DNA of 64,000 nt from Tupaia tana (Eukaryota; Chordata; Mammalia; Scandentia; Tupaiidae), in NCBI GenBank assembly GCA_026018925.1, contig JAKSZU010000009.1, forward strand, positions 36,012,415 to 36,076,414, read 5' to 3'. The position numbers and the translations under genes were made by a program. Of the stretch, positions 32,831 to 44,110 are shown piece by piece. A model generated the notes under the pieces. It saw only the letters and a program-made list of their open reading frames with translations. It did no database searches and was not told the DNA's origin. Numbering within the stretch: position 1 is the first letter of the stretch; every line of letters begins with the position of its first letter.

Positions 32831-34504
32831 TTTCTTATACTTGATTATCCTTTTCTAACTACCTGGTAAGTAAGCAATTGAGGAGTAAAGAATTACTCCT
32901 AGTAATAGGAGTATGCTAAGAACAATACAGAATTCCTAATCAGAAATTTTTTTGTCTAGTTGTTTTTCTTTGCAGGAACAAATGGTTTTAGTCTGGTTTT
33001 TGAAGGAATAGCAATGATATTTCAGGCAAAAGAAATACAGTACCAGGGAATGTGGCTGTTCATCATGGATATAGGGGTTGAGGAAGATCCTGAGGCTAAT
33101 TTTCCCATGGCATCATTTTTATTTGGTACACATGCATCCTAGTCACTTGTAAAGAGATACCTGAGAAGTGGAACAAAGTGATAAAGCCTTACCATGAGCT
33201 GAACGGTGTAGTCTGTGTCATGAAAAAGAATAATTTTGCCATCCGACATCTCAGTAATCTGCCCTCTTCAACCGTGCACCCTAGACCTTGTTTATTCTTA
33301 AAATATCTTCATTCTTCCATAATTCTTCTTAATTCCTTGGGTCATATTTTAATTGTGATGTGATTTTACCATGCTGGAATATAATGTAACATGGTTCTCA
33401 CCAAAAAAAAGGAAAAAAATACACAGGATAATTTCTCAACTTTTATAAATCTATTATTTATATTTCTTTCTTGAAAGCTGCTACCATGTTACCTCATATT
33501 TAACTGAAGAGGTACCCAATTTGTTTCAATCCTTGAGGGAGTTTCAGGGATAATGTAAAATGCTGGATTAGATTTCTTTTTGTAAATATTTGATATAGCA
33601 ACTAAAAGGATGAAAAAATAGGGAGTCTCTGAGAAGATTTTATATTTTATATTGTAATTTAACATAGTTGCTCACGCAAGTAGGTATGTCTCACCAATTG
33701 TAAAGAAATGTTAAGTGGAATATCAGTAAGCATAGTCATCACAAAAAATAGTGATTTAGAAAACCATCTGATTTAATTTTTAGAGTTAATTTATTCAATT
33801 AGTGGTGCGTTTGAAAATCTTTCTGGGGGAATGAAATTGCACATAACTCACTCTCTTCAGCTAATCAGATCCTTTGGTGTGATGTTGAAGCATGTTTGCT
33901 GATTTGTTAATGTATATGAAAATGATGAACTGGTAATTTGAAACTGGGCCTGACCTTAGGAAGGGAGAATCCACATAATTCAAAATATGTGTTTTTTTTT
34001 TTTTTAACAAACTGACCTCACTTAGTTACTAGTAGGAATTTACTGAAGTATTCTGGTTTTGGAAAGAGCATTATAAGATACAAGACACAGTAGCATCTAT
34101 ACAGACGTGTCTGTAATGTGTTTATGTGTATTTTGGGAGTTGATAGAGGAATTGCTGTATTACCAGTATAAAAAAATGCAAGGCTATCACTTCTATAAAA
34201 AATGTCTTCTATTCAACCTCTCCTCTTTCTATACTTCCAGTATCGTGCTGCTTTTAACACAACAGAGAAGTAAGAGACAGACTGACTAGCCATTGTCAAA
34301 AAGGTTTCTATTGATGCTAATAAGTTAATGAACAGACAAAAGGGCTTTCCAGGACTTCCCCTTCATGCAATCCATACAAAAAAGGCATTGTAAAAAGACA
34401 ATGAAAAATAACCCATGACTTCACTCACTCTTTTTCTTCTGACTGGTCTTTTTGTTTCAAAGAACTGTGTCAAATCTGGCCTGGTTTTTCCCACAATGTG
34501 CCTA
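32831..34504. other. unassigned DNA
   Basis: Short open frames at 32960-33142 and 33178-33363 show no recognised domain. A-rich tracts at about 33403-33420 and T12 at 33992-34005 do not come with a duplication I can see. Old repeats are likely but unnamed. Confidence 0.3.
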
Positions 34505-34660
34505 CTGTGTGGAATCAGCACTGTGTAGCAAAAAAACAGACTTTAGAAATAGACAAATTCAAGCTCTACCACTATATCTTCTTGGACAGTTTTTCTGAGA
34601 ATTAACTTTTCCCCATTTTTAAAATAAGCGTGAAGATACAATAAATTCTCCATAATCGAT
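34505..34660 (+). mobile_element. MIR fragment
   Basis: 'ACTTTAGAAATAGACAAATTCAAGCTCTACCACTATATC', 'GAGAATTAACTTTTCCCC' and 'TTTTTAAAATAAGCGTGAAGATAC' positions keep the MIR left-half order. Confidence 0.5.
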
Positions 34661-34959
34661 TCACCTTCTGTGCAATTCTAGTGTACATGGACTTCTGTTT
34701 ACCTTTGGCTTGGTATAGTATGCTGTAAGAGACATACCATTGTTATGAGTTAATATTAGCCAGAAGGCCCACTCAAACATCTACAGGACCTATACCATGT
34801 TCCACTTAGTAGATACAACTCTGCCTAAAGAAATAGAACCTTAGCTTTGGAGTTACCAAGTCTCTATGACAATGGAACCTAAGAATCCTGGTTTCTCTAG
34901 AGACAAGGTCACCTCAGCACACATGCGACTTTCATGAATCTTAAAATAAAGTTGGAGCT

Positions 34960-35229
34960 GAGACCAGCAGATGACATAGCTGTTACTTCACTGAACTCCC
35001 ACATGACTGACTGCAGTTCAAGTCCCGGACCCAGTGGCTTGAAACTCATACCAGGTATGTGTGCCCATATGGCCTCCATCCTGGGAGGAGAATGGAGGAG
35101 AAGGGATTGTTGTGTTAGTGATCCCCACTAGGGGGTGATTTCTCACTTTCCCTTTCACCATGTCTGTCTCTCTTTTTCTCTCTGGCAAGTGCACATGCCT
35201 TGAGGCAAAAACCTCTCTAAAAAAATAAA
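34960..35229 (+). mobile_element. tRNA-derived SINE, long type, middle age
   Basis: Head GAGACCAGCAGATGACATAGC, B box AGTTCAAGTCCC, middle block GGGAGGAGAATGGAGGAGAAGG and tail 'TTGAGGCAAAAACCTCTC'. The second-family SINE begins immediately after its A-tail. Confidence 0.92.
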
Positions 35230-35455
35230 GCTGATGCAGTAAGATGGTGCAGTAGTAAAATATGAGACTCTGCAAGGCTGACCCAAGTGGGAAGTTTCTC
35301 AGTTTGTATCCTGACAACTCATGGGGTACATGTATGCCCACCATCTAGGGCTCATAGAAGCTGGTATGAATCAGTGTCAATACCTTGTTAGGTGTTGCCT
35401 CTCCATTTCTCTACCTCTCTTGCTCATGGAAGAAATAAATAAATAAACTTAAAAA
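35230..35455 (+). mobile_element. second SINE family, best copy
   Basis: The order is 'GATGCAGTAAGATGGTGCAG', AAGGCTGACCCAAGTGGGAAG, CATGGGGTACATGTATGCCC, 'CTCTCCATTTCTCTACC', TGCTCATGGAAGAAATAAATAAA. Its pattern of blocks recurs at 23068-23281 (minus), 40108-40296 (plus) and partly at 63797-63930 (minus). It ends in (AAAT)n. Confidence 0.7.
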
Positions 35456-36179
35456 GAAAATAAAATGAAGTTTACCCTTACAAAATGGCTTACAATGTTA
35501 TGAAAAACTCTCCTGGTGACTGACCTATACTGAATACAGGCATAAAAAAAAGAGGAAGAATCCCTCAAATTCATAAAATAGTCCTTCGTTGTATACATTA
35601 TTTACTGAATTTTAGACTTCCATGTTAGTCAGATTGTGAACTTTGTTTATTTGTTTCCTCCTCCAGCATTGGGATTCTTTTATATTATCCCTCTCTTTTG
35701 TTGTTGTCATTTGTCACTGGATATACTTTAGTTATGAGGTATTCTTTTTATCCAACTCATAGTTACAATTTCTTCTCCCAGAAAGCTTCAAATCAGTGCC
35801 TTCAAAGTGTAGGGGCTTCCCCATGGCAATGGTTGTAAGGCTAAATATGGCTAAGTTTGCCTGAAGGAATCCATTAAATTTAAATATGATGCTCTTGTAA
35901 TTTTAGGGGAGTTGAAGAATATCAATTCAAGGAGTGTGCCTCACCTTAACCCTCAGAACTATCACCTAAGATCCCCATGATCATAGTATGCATTGACCTA
36001 AAATATCTCATAGTGGCATAGATACTGTGACCTAATGAGTAATAAATTAAAACTAAATAAAAGTACTTGGCACTTAGAAATTGGCTTTATAAAATGGAAC
36101 ACAATGGACACTCCCTCCTAGACTAAAATAATTAATATGACTCAATATAAATTAAAAGAGGAACTTTAAGAATGGTAAC
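35456..36179. other. unassigned DNA, possibly the 5' part of the retroviral remnant
   Basis: No clear frame is visible. The boundary with the retroviral pol homology at about 36180 is not marked by an LTR. The interval could hold decayed gag or unrelated sequence. Confidence 0.3.
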
Positions 36180-37654
36180 TTATCATATAAGACCTAATTA
36201 GTGAAGAGGAGATTATCCATATTGATTCTCCATTTAACATCCCAAACTGGCAAATTTTTAAACTTGGACAGAATAAATGGTGCCCCACAGTGGATAACTG
36301 CACATTTCATGATGCGATCCCATCTGGTAAGTGCCCATACCCAATATTCAATATCATTGAAATTGCTGACTCCATCCAATTAGCAACCAGTAAATGTTTT
36401 GATACTGTAGATTTAGCTAGTATATTCTGTTAACTGCCTATTTCAACAGCCTAACAGCCTTTTCACTGTAATTTTCTCTCACCTCCACAAGGACACAACA
36501 CAGGTTTACAAGGCTACCCATGGTGTACCTCAGCAGCCTTGCCATTGCACACTGTCTTTTCAGGCAAGATCTTAACTGCATTCACCTTTCTCTGGGAGCA
36601 CAGGTGTGACATTAATGACATCTTCCTCTGAGTGAACTAATTTTATGTACGCACTAAGGGCATATAAATATAAAAGACATCACACAAAGAGCATGTAACA
36701 TTGCCTCACATACAGTGCCAGGTCCCACCACTTCTGCTAAATTTATGAAAATTATTTGGTAAACCAGGGGACACTTCATCCATGACACTATCATGAAATG
36801 GCTATTGTCCATTTCAGTACCCACAATGTTAATACAGGTCCAATATCTTTTAGTCCGTATTGAATTCTGGAGGCAGTATAGTCCTTATTTATACTTTTAA
36901 ATATTCTCATTGACTTTGTTACTTACAAATGGATCTATCTCAAATGATATCCTCTCCAACAAAAAGCTCTAGAATCTGTCTAAGTCAAATCCAACAGGCA
37001 CTTGTGTTAGTACCCTCAGAAATACCTTTACTGTTGAAGCTTTAGCGACTTCTTTTCATGGCTCCTGGGGGCTCTGGACCATCTATGATGGCCAAGAATT
37101 GCCCATGAACATCTGTTGCAATGGAATTACCCATCTCAGCCCTGGATTACTTATCATTGAAGTTGAAATTTCTGGCCACATACTAGTTTTTTCTGAAAGT
37201 GGAGGGTCTCACAGACCCATAGCCTATGCATCTATATAGCCAGTTGCCTTGGGTCTTGAAACAGGATCCCATAAGCTTAGTATAACTGCTTAGGTCTTCT
37301 TGCCATAGAACTGAACCAAATCTGGGCCCTATGCTGTATACCACCTGAGGGAGGAATACTGTCCTCAGTATCTTGCCAGAAACAATGGTGCTGGAGGTGG
37401 TCTCCCCTCTCTCAAACCTCCTGGCTATTTACAGTGCCTCTTAGGATTAACTGATTGAATAGCAATGGGAGTTTATACACATTACAGCTATTATCACTGT
37501 CATCATACATGATGGAACTCAGTGAAAATTTGCTTCTTTTTATCCCTTTACCAAGATGTTCCTGATAAAGGATAAAACCCAAAGATCAATATGATTTGCC
37601 TCATGTCAGGCAGTAGCACAGAATTCCTTGGCCAATAAATGGCTACATCTTTCT

Positions 37655-37911
37655 TTTTTTATTTTTTTTTTGTTTGTTTTTTTGCCATGGGGTGCATGTG
37701 CTCACTAGAGAGAGAGAGAAAGAGTGAGAGAGGAAGTGAGAAATCACTCCTCGGGAGAATGGCCATGCCACAATTCCTTCTCCTCCTGGGATTTTGGGCA
37801 TGCACACATATGCACCTGATGTGATTTTCAAGCTGTCAGGTCTGGGACTTGAATTGTAGTCGGCCATGTGGAAGACCAGTGTCTTCACTATCATACCATC
37901 TGCTGGCCTCC
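37655..37911 (-). mobile_element. tRNA-derived SINE inside the retroviral remnant
   Basis: T-rich tail complement, TTTGCCATGGGGTGCATGTGC, an internal loss of the 'CTCCATTCTCCTC' unit, GGGACTTGAATTGTAGTCGG and head 'ACCATCTGCTGGCC'. Confidence 0.9.
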
Positions 37912-38492
37912 CCATCTGGACATTTTTACAGACTCTTCAGCCATTGCCTAAGAGTTGTCCCATTTGTAGTAAAAGAGCTTTGGGAAGCTCTTGTTTCATA
38001 GATACCCAAGTGGTAAATCAAAGTAAGGATGTCTCATCTTGTGCTATGATAAGGCTTCACCAGGATGCTTTATCTGCCTTAGAGTTCCAGTCATCGCTGA
38101 CAGTGACCACGGTACACATTTCAATTCTCAGAATACACAGTATTATTGAAGAAGGCATTTAATGGAAATTTCACCTGCCTTACAGGCCCCAGGCAGCTGA
38201 TTTAACTAAGGGCATAATGGGCTCCTGAAAGAACTCCATTTAATTACTAAATGTCATGTGAACCTCATGCTGGGTGTCACTATGGCCACAGGCATTGATT
38301 AGTCTAAATTCAAGCCCCCTAGGGACATGTACTCTGTACACCAGTACCACACAGGCCTCTCAATTGCCTTTATTGGACACAAAGGGGGACATAATTGACA
38401 ATCATCTCACCATGTGTCCCTCCCTCCTGGTCAATTGCCTGCTTTACTTCCGAGAGGTGTACTTTTCCTATTCCTTGACAGTTTTAGTCATT

Positions 38493-38533
38493 CCCAAGGT
38501 CTCTCTTTCTCTTTTTCTTTCTCTTTCTCTTTT

Positions 38534-38600
<67 letters not shown>

Positions 38601-38861
38601 CTTTTTCTCTTTCTTTTCTTAGGTTTTTGTTATAGAGTGCAGTGGTCTTGGGAAAGAGAGAGACATAGAGGGAAAGTGAGAAATTACCCCCAGGGCAGAT
38701 GGTCGTGCCACAATTCCTTCTCTTCCATTGACCTTCTAGGACTCTAATTATACACACACATTACACCCAGTATGATTCTCAAGCTGCCAGATCCAGAACT
38801 TGAACCATGATTGGTCATATGAGAATCCAACACCTTAACCACCATGCCACCTGCTGGCCCC
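38493..38861 (-). mobile_element. tRNA-derived SINE with a long (TTTC)n tail complement
   Basis: The plus strand begins with TTTC repeats (about 38517-38612, equal to (GAAA)n on the SINE strand), then TTAGGTTTTTGTTATAGAGTGC and a head ending CCACCTGCTGGCCC. TTAGTCATT at 38484-38492 and 38862-38870 is a perfect 9-bp duplication, proving that the microsatellite is the grown tail of this SINE. Confidence 0.95.
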
Positions 38862-39795
38862 TTAGTCATTACCAGCATTTAAAATTGATGTCAAGTCATT
38901 AAGGAGTCAATTCTGGTTTAAGTCCTAAAAGTAAGGCTCAGCATTGTGTGAGCTTTGACATCTGGGGAAAACTAGAAGGGCTTCAAACAGTGTAAGTACT
39001 ATGGTGTTTCCTATGCCACGTGCTCTGGTGGATGACCCTTAGTTAGCCTGCTTATTACAGGAACCTGTCAAAATGCCTTATTTATGCAGGCTTCTGTTTC
39101 CTGACAGCCAACAAAATTATTCAAACAAACCCATCATCCACTTGCACAAGAACCAGGGTGCACCTTATCTTCTTGTTACTACTAAGCTTGCCTTTCATAG
39201 CTCCTACTGGTTCACTCTGTTTTAGAAAACAACCTTTGTGAGACCCTTCATGGCATGATGTCCTTTTCCCCAGACTCTGAATGTATGTGATTGATAAACT
39301 GCTGTGGATCTCATCTGTTGATTGTGATTGTTGGATGTTATGTATTCAATCATCATTACAACCCTGGACAAGTCCCCTTCCCTCAGCAACAGGGTGAGAC
39401 AAAGATGAATGAAACATTGACCCCTCTAGGATCAAGAAGTTAGGCATTACATTTTTTTAAGCTAAAAGAATGGGTGAATAAATTTCTCAAATAAAAAAAA
39501 AAAAGTAACGAGGAACCCCTTACCTGAATAGATACTAAAATGTACTATGCAAGCACAGTAAGTAAAACCATTTGTTACTGGCACATGAATACATAGATCA
39601 ATGGATCAGAAGAGTCCAAATCAGACCCAAGTAAATGTGGGGACTGAGTATACAATAAAGACAACATTTCCAAAAAGATAATGAGGAAAAAGAAAAATTT
39701 CAGTAAATGATGTTGGGCAACTGACAGTTTATTTTAAAGGAAAAAGATAAACCTAGATTCTTAGCTCACTCCTTACTTAAAAATAAATTATCATT

Positions 39796-40048
39796 GGGGC
39801 TAGCAGATTGCATAGTGGTTATGTCGCTGAACTCCTACATGGCCGACCTTGTTTAAGTGTCGAACCTGGTGACTTGAAACTTATGTCAGGTGCATGCATG
39901 TGCACGCTCAAGATCCTGGGAGGAGAATGAAGGAGAAGGGATTGCTATATGGCCAACCAAAGGTGATTTGTCATTGTTTCTGTCTCTGTCTATGACAAGC
40001 ACACGCACCCTAAGGCAAAACCCTCTTTAATAAAAGAACAAAAATATA
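39796..40048 (+). mobile_element. tRNA-derived SINE, diverged
   Basis: Head GGGGCTAGCAGATTGCATAGTGG, middle GGGAGGAGAATGAAGGAGAAGG and tail 'CCTAAGGCAAAACCCTC'. TATCATT at 39789-39795 and 40049-40055 is a 7-bp duplication. Confidence 0.9.
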
Positions 40049-40107
40049 TATCATTTATGTTAAATGAATTTATGTTATATAAAGATTTAAGCATAAAAAT
40101 AAATTTG

Positions 40108-40296
40108 GGGACCCTACTGCAGTGGCACAGTGGTAATGCAGCAGTCTGCAATGCTAGAAGCCATATGGAAGATCAGTATGTACCTGTGATCCATGTTGGA
40201 TAAAAGGCACAGGGTATTACAACATGAGACTCTATTGAGGTTGTCTGTTTCTGTCTGTCTGCCTTTCTCTCCCTCTGTCTTTCTCATGGAAGAAAG
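40108..40296 (+). mobile_element. second SINE family, shorter copy with an A-box-like start
   Basis: GACCCTACTGCAGTGGCACAG contains TGGCACAGTGG at 40123-40133, a good match to a polymerase III A box. It ends TCTTTCTCATGGAAGAAAG, the family's 3' signature. No convincing B box is visible. Confidence 0.6.
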
Positions 40297-40306
40297 ACAT
40301 TTTTGT

Positions 40307-40595
40307 GGACTAGCAGTTAGTGTAATGGCTACATCACTGGACTCCCATGTAGTTGACTGCAGTTCAAGTCTCGGACCTGTTGGCTTAAACTCATGCTGGG
40401 TGCGTGTGCATGTGTGCCCAAGATCCCAAGAGGAGAATGGAGGAGAAGGAATTGCAGCGTGGCCATTCCCCCCAGGGGGTGATTTCTCTGTCTCTCTGTC
40501 TCTCTGTCTCTCTCTGTCTTTCTGATGAGTGCTCATGCCCTATAGCAAAAACCTCAAAAAAAAAAAAAAAAAAAAAAGAAAGAGAGAAAGAAAAT
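40307..40595 (+). mobile_element. tRNA-derived SINE, long type
   Basis: Head GGACTAGCAGTTAGTGTAATGG, B box AGTTCAAGTCTC, middle block and CCCTATAGCAAAAACC. The A-rich tail grades into GAAAGAGAG. ACATTTTTGT at 40297-40306 and 40596-40605 is a perfect 10-bp duplication. It inserted exactly at the tail of the second-family SINE. Confidence 0.95.
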
Positions 40596-40666
40596 ACATT
40601 TTTGTAAGAAAGAAAAATTTGGAATCTCTTATAATTAAACACGGAGAAAATATTTATATACACAAA

Positions 40667-41379
40667 ATAGAGTGTGGGGACACGATTAAGAGAGAATCTG
40701 AGGTGTGGGGACATGCTCTGGGCAAACACCACATGCTCTTTTGGGGTTTGGCAGAACCTTGTAACTTGTCTTTCCTTGACCTTGGCTGCAGACAGAGCAA
40801 GGGTGGAAATTGCTAGGGGCGTTCCAACAGACACATCTGATGGACTTCAAGAAACATCTTGGCCCCAATTAGTAAAATCCAATCCCTGCTCTGCATCTGA
40901 AAGGTTTCTTAGCCTACTCTGGGTGTGGTGGTGTGAGAAGATCTTTAGCTCCTTCCCCACACCTTACAGCTAGTTCTTTGCATTAGAAAGGAAGATGAAA
41001 TTTTCTCTTGATGGGATTATCACCAAAGGATACACCTGGCCTGGTGTGACTAAGCCCTCATAGATTTGTTAACTGCTTCTTATTATCTGTAATCTGGCAA
41101 CCAATGTATGAAGTGTCATAAAACATACATATGTAATGTCTCCTTGTTCTATAAATAAAGACGTCCAGTTCATCTGGGCGGCACAGGTTGCTTGGGCTAC
41201 CTAGGCTCAGGCTGCCTGTGTCCGTTTCTACTCTATCCCTTTGCCTCATTCTTCCCAATTCCCAGGTCCTGGCAAGATGGAGGGCTTTCTCTTTCTCGTC
41301 CTCTTTCTCTTCCTCACCAGCAGCCCCCTGATCATGATTCAGCCAGACCCAAGCCCTGGGGCGGACGCCGACAATAGAG
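40667..41379 (+). mobile_element. solo LTR of an endogenous retrovirus with 6-bp target duplication
   Basis: A 701-bp unit at 40673-41373 starts TGTGGGGACACG and ends GACGCCGACA, so it has TG...CA termini. ATAGAG stands directly on each side (40667-40672 and 41374-41379). AATAAA at 41154-41159 within CTATAAATAAAG fits the LTR polyadenylation signal. It is GC-richer than its surroundings, has no internal viral sequence, and lies in the old L1. It most likely formed by recombination between two LTRs. The opening is repeated internally at 40705-40714 (TGTGGGGACA). Confidence 0.88.
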
Positions 41380-42400
41380 AATGCCTCTCTATATGAGAAG
41401 CATTAAAAACAATGATAAGTTTAGCAACATGAAATGTTTAAAATTTTTTTCAGCAAATAACACCCTAGAAAAGTGGAAACTGGAAAATCTATTTACAACA
41501 CATATAAAAAAGAACTTGGTTTCCTAAGATATAAAAAGCCATTCTAGATCAATACTTAAAAGACAAGTCAATCTAAATATGAGCAAAGTGCACAAACATG
41601 TAACTCACAGAAAAATATGTAAATGACTCTTAAATGTGAAAAAGGCTTGATAACCATAATTTTAAAAACATATAGATTAAAACACATATACAATATTCTT
41701 TCTTGTATCAAATAGCTAATGACCCAAATAATCCTACCCAGAAAAAATAGACACCTACACAGAGTAAGGGAAGCTATTAGTATATATCAGTAGGCACTTT
41801 CATATATCATTGGTTGAAGTGTATATCAGTGAAACTAGTTTGGAAGGCAATTAAGTTATATTCATCAAAACATAGAACTTCACCTGTCTTTTGGTTCATT
41901 AATTATATTGCTAGGATTTTATCCTGCAAATATTCCATACTAGAATGTATACACATCCGCATACAGTAGTATTTATTGCAGTTCTGTTTATAATAGCAAA
42001 AGGACAGGAATAGCCATTCATTGGGGTAAATGTGTAAATAAATTGTATAAAATTGTATAAATTGTATAAATTGTAAATTGATGTTAAGCTATTCAAAGAA
42101 TGTGGCAGATTTATTTATATGTAGCTATAAAAAATTCCTGAGATAATGGTTAACTGTACAGAAGCAAGATGCAGAACAGTGTGAATACTAAACTCTCATT
42201 TGAGGAAAAGATAACTAGGTAGACAGCTACAGCTTTTAGATGAAAGGATTTACCTAAGAGACTGTTCATAGTGTATGCCTGTAGAAAAGTATCTGTGTGT
42301 CCAGTTGGAAGGGAGGTATCTTTTATGTTATATACCTTTTTGCTAAGTTGAAAAATTTTCCTGTGCACATTTCTTACTTTTTCAATAGAAGAATATTAAT

Positions 42401-43130
42401 TTTTTAAAAAAAGAAGGAGGAAGTGAAAAAGAGTTGTGGGACATTTGGATTGAGAACCAGACAGAAAATTTTCTTCTTAGCATGTACATTATCTGAAATA
42501 AAAGAAACAAATTTATAAATGTCACCTTGAAAAAGCAGGGAGGGTTGTGTATAAGGTTTCTATCAAGCAAGGGATGGTAAAATTAAATTAATATCATACT
42601 AATATCATACTAATACCATTATTGCTAATTTAAGATTTATAGAATATTATTGGTGAATTCCTTGTTTAGTGTGCTATTTTGTTGTCTATTTACTCTAAGT
42701 GCTTTCATCAGTTTGCCAAGAATTTTAGTTCCCCAACACTGTTTTCTCAAATATTTTGCCTAATACTGATATAACTTCTGGTTATAAAAACAATATAAAT
42801 GCAATATAAAATATTTAGATAATATAGGAAAGTATTAAAAAAGTATTTATAAATCTATTGACTACCCTTCCAGAATTATATATTATAATGAAAATTATAA
42901 ATTGTACATTTTTATAATATAGAATACTATTTTATAACCATATTTTCCAACAGATATTAAATAATAGACAAGTTTCTATGTCAGCTAGTAAAAATGTGTA
43001 TCATCATACATATGTCACACAAGGTGTACTGTAGTGTTGAAGTTTTATAATTTCTTTACCAAATTGATTCTCAATTTATTATTTGTTTACGTATATAAGG
43101 TTAATTCCTTAAACAGCATCTCAGCTACAA
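42401..43130. other. unassigned AT-rich DNA
   Basis: A tandem TAATATCATAC repeated three times at about 42588-42618 is the only structure noticed. No coding or repeat family signature is seen. Confidence 0.35.
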
Positions 43131-43345
43131 TTTAGATATACATAATGTCATATGTGTGTAAGAATGTCCTATGTGTGTCTGTGGGTATATATGAATACAT
43201 GAATATATGTGTATGTGTATGTGTGTATATGAATACATGAATACATATACATGTGTGTATGGGTGTACCTACACATGTATTTGTATTCATATACATCAAA
43301 ATACCCATGTATATGTATTCATATTTACCCACATACACATGTATG
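43131..43345. repeat. TG/TATG-rich satellite-like tract with inverted repeat
   Basis: Alternating TGTATG/ATACAT motifs switch strand bias near 43265. A perfect 15-bp inverted repeat, GAATACATATACATG at 43239-43253 and its complement at 43306-43320, encloses a 52-nt spacer. Confidence 0.75.
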
Positions 43346-43564
43346 ATGTGTTAATTGCTCATTGAAGTTATTTGGTTACTTTCTTCCAGCCGTCATGAGG
43401 ATTCATAGATGAATCCATTGTGAGAATTTAGAGAAACTGTTCTGATAGGAAAAGGAAGGAACAACATATATGAAATGGAACTATGGGGAAAGCTATACGG
43501 AGAAGTTAACATTGTCCTGGTCCTTGTATGAGGGAAGATAAAGGACATTATCCAAAGAAATCTA

Positions 43565-44110
43565 GAATTTTTTTTTATATATTCAATCACTGTATATCAT
43601 TAACAGCTTACAAAATGAATTTTTGCACCACAAATACACTGTGTATTGGTACAGTTAAAGATATTATCATACACATTATCATCAACATATAATTTTCCAT
43701 TTTTGTGTCCTTTAAATGTTTTGCTTCTTCCTTTTCTCCCTTGATTCCCTTCCTCTCACCTTCCCCCAATTCTCACTCTCCTCCCATACAGTCTGTAGTA
43801 CCTGTAATTGTTCTCCACTTTTTCATATCTTCCAATCCTTCAGTTTCTGCCATAGAGTGTAGACTTTGGTGTATATTAAATGGGAACATACAATGCCTCT
43901 CTTTGATAGTCTGACTTGCTTTGCTTAGCTGTTAATCTTCCATATTCGTCCACTTTCTATCAAATGTCAGGATCTTGTTTTATGGGTGAGTAGTACTCCA
44001 AATTGTATATGTGTCACACTTTTCAATCCATTCATCTGTTCATGGACATTTGGGTTGGTTCCATGTCTTAGCAATTATGAATAATGCCATAATAAACATG
44101 GATGTGAAAA
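43565..44110 (-). mobile_element. L1 3' untranslated region, lineage-specific type
   Basis: Plus-strand complement landmarks are ATTCAATCACTGTATATC at 43580, 'ACAGTTAAAGATATTATC' at 43650, 'TCAGTTTCTGCCATAGAGTGTAG' at 43840, 'TTCAATCCATTCATCTGTTCATGGAC' at 44022 and 'GAATAATGCCATAATAAACATGGATG' at 44079. These match the 52030-53310 copy in order. Confidence 0.75.

Larger units (their letters stand above)
36180..39440 (+). mobile_element. decayed endogenous retrovirus, pol region (class III-like)
   Basis: In broken plus-strand frames I see reverse-transcriptase pieces near 36330-36640 and integrase-like pieces near 38095-38200. The former include 'FDTVDLASIF' and, where the catalytic YxDD box should be, 'DINDIFL'. 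The latter include 'DSDHGTHF' and, after a frame change, 'WKFHLPYRPQAAD'. Stops and frameshifts occur throughout, and the catalytic box is damaged, so nothing is functional. SINEs at 37655 and 38493 split it. No flanking LTR pair was found. The class III (ERV-L type) placement rests on motif style and is inference. Confidence 0.7.
39510..42400 (+). mobile_element. old L1 (L1ME-like), split by three SINEs and a solo LTR
   Basis: ORF2-end sequence at 39510-39795 ('CATAGATCAATGGATCAGAAGAGTCC') continues across insertions and resumes at 41380. It then passes through 'TTTATTGCAGTTCTGTTTATAATAGCAAAAGG' positions (41970-42002) and 'AGATGCAGAACAGTGTGAATAC' (42168) to about 42400. SINEs at 39796, 40108 and 40307 and the LTR at 40673 lie inside. 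Confidence 0.7.

Noticed and set aside
38274-38747. 157-codon frame with long Phe/Leu/Ser-rich stretch, looking like membrane segments
   Set aside because: The hydrophobic stretch is the translation of the (TTTC)n microsatellite plus a reversed SINE.
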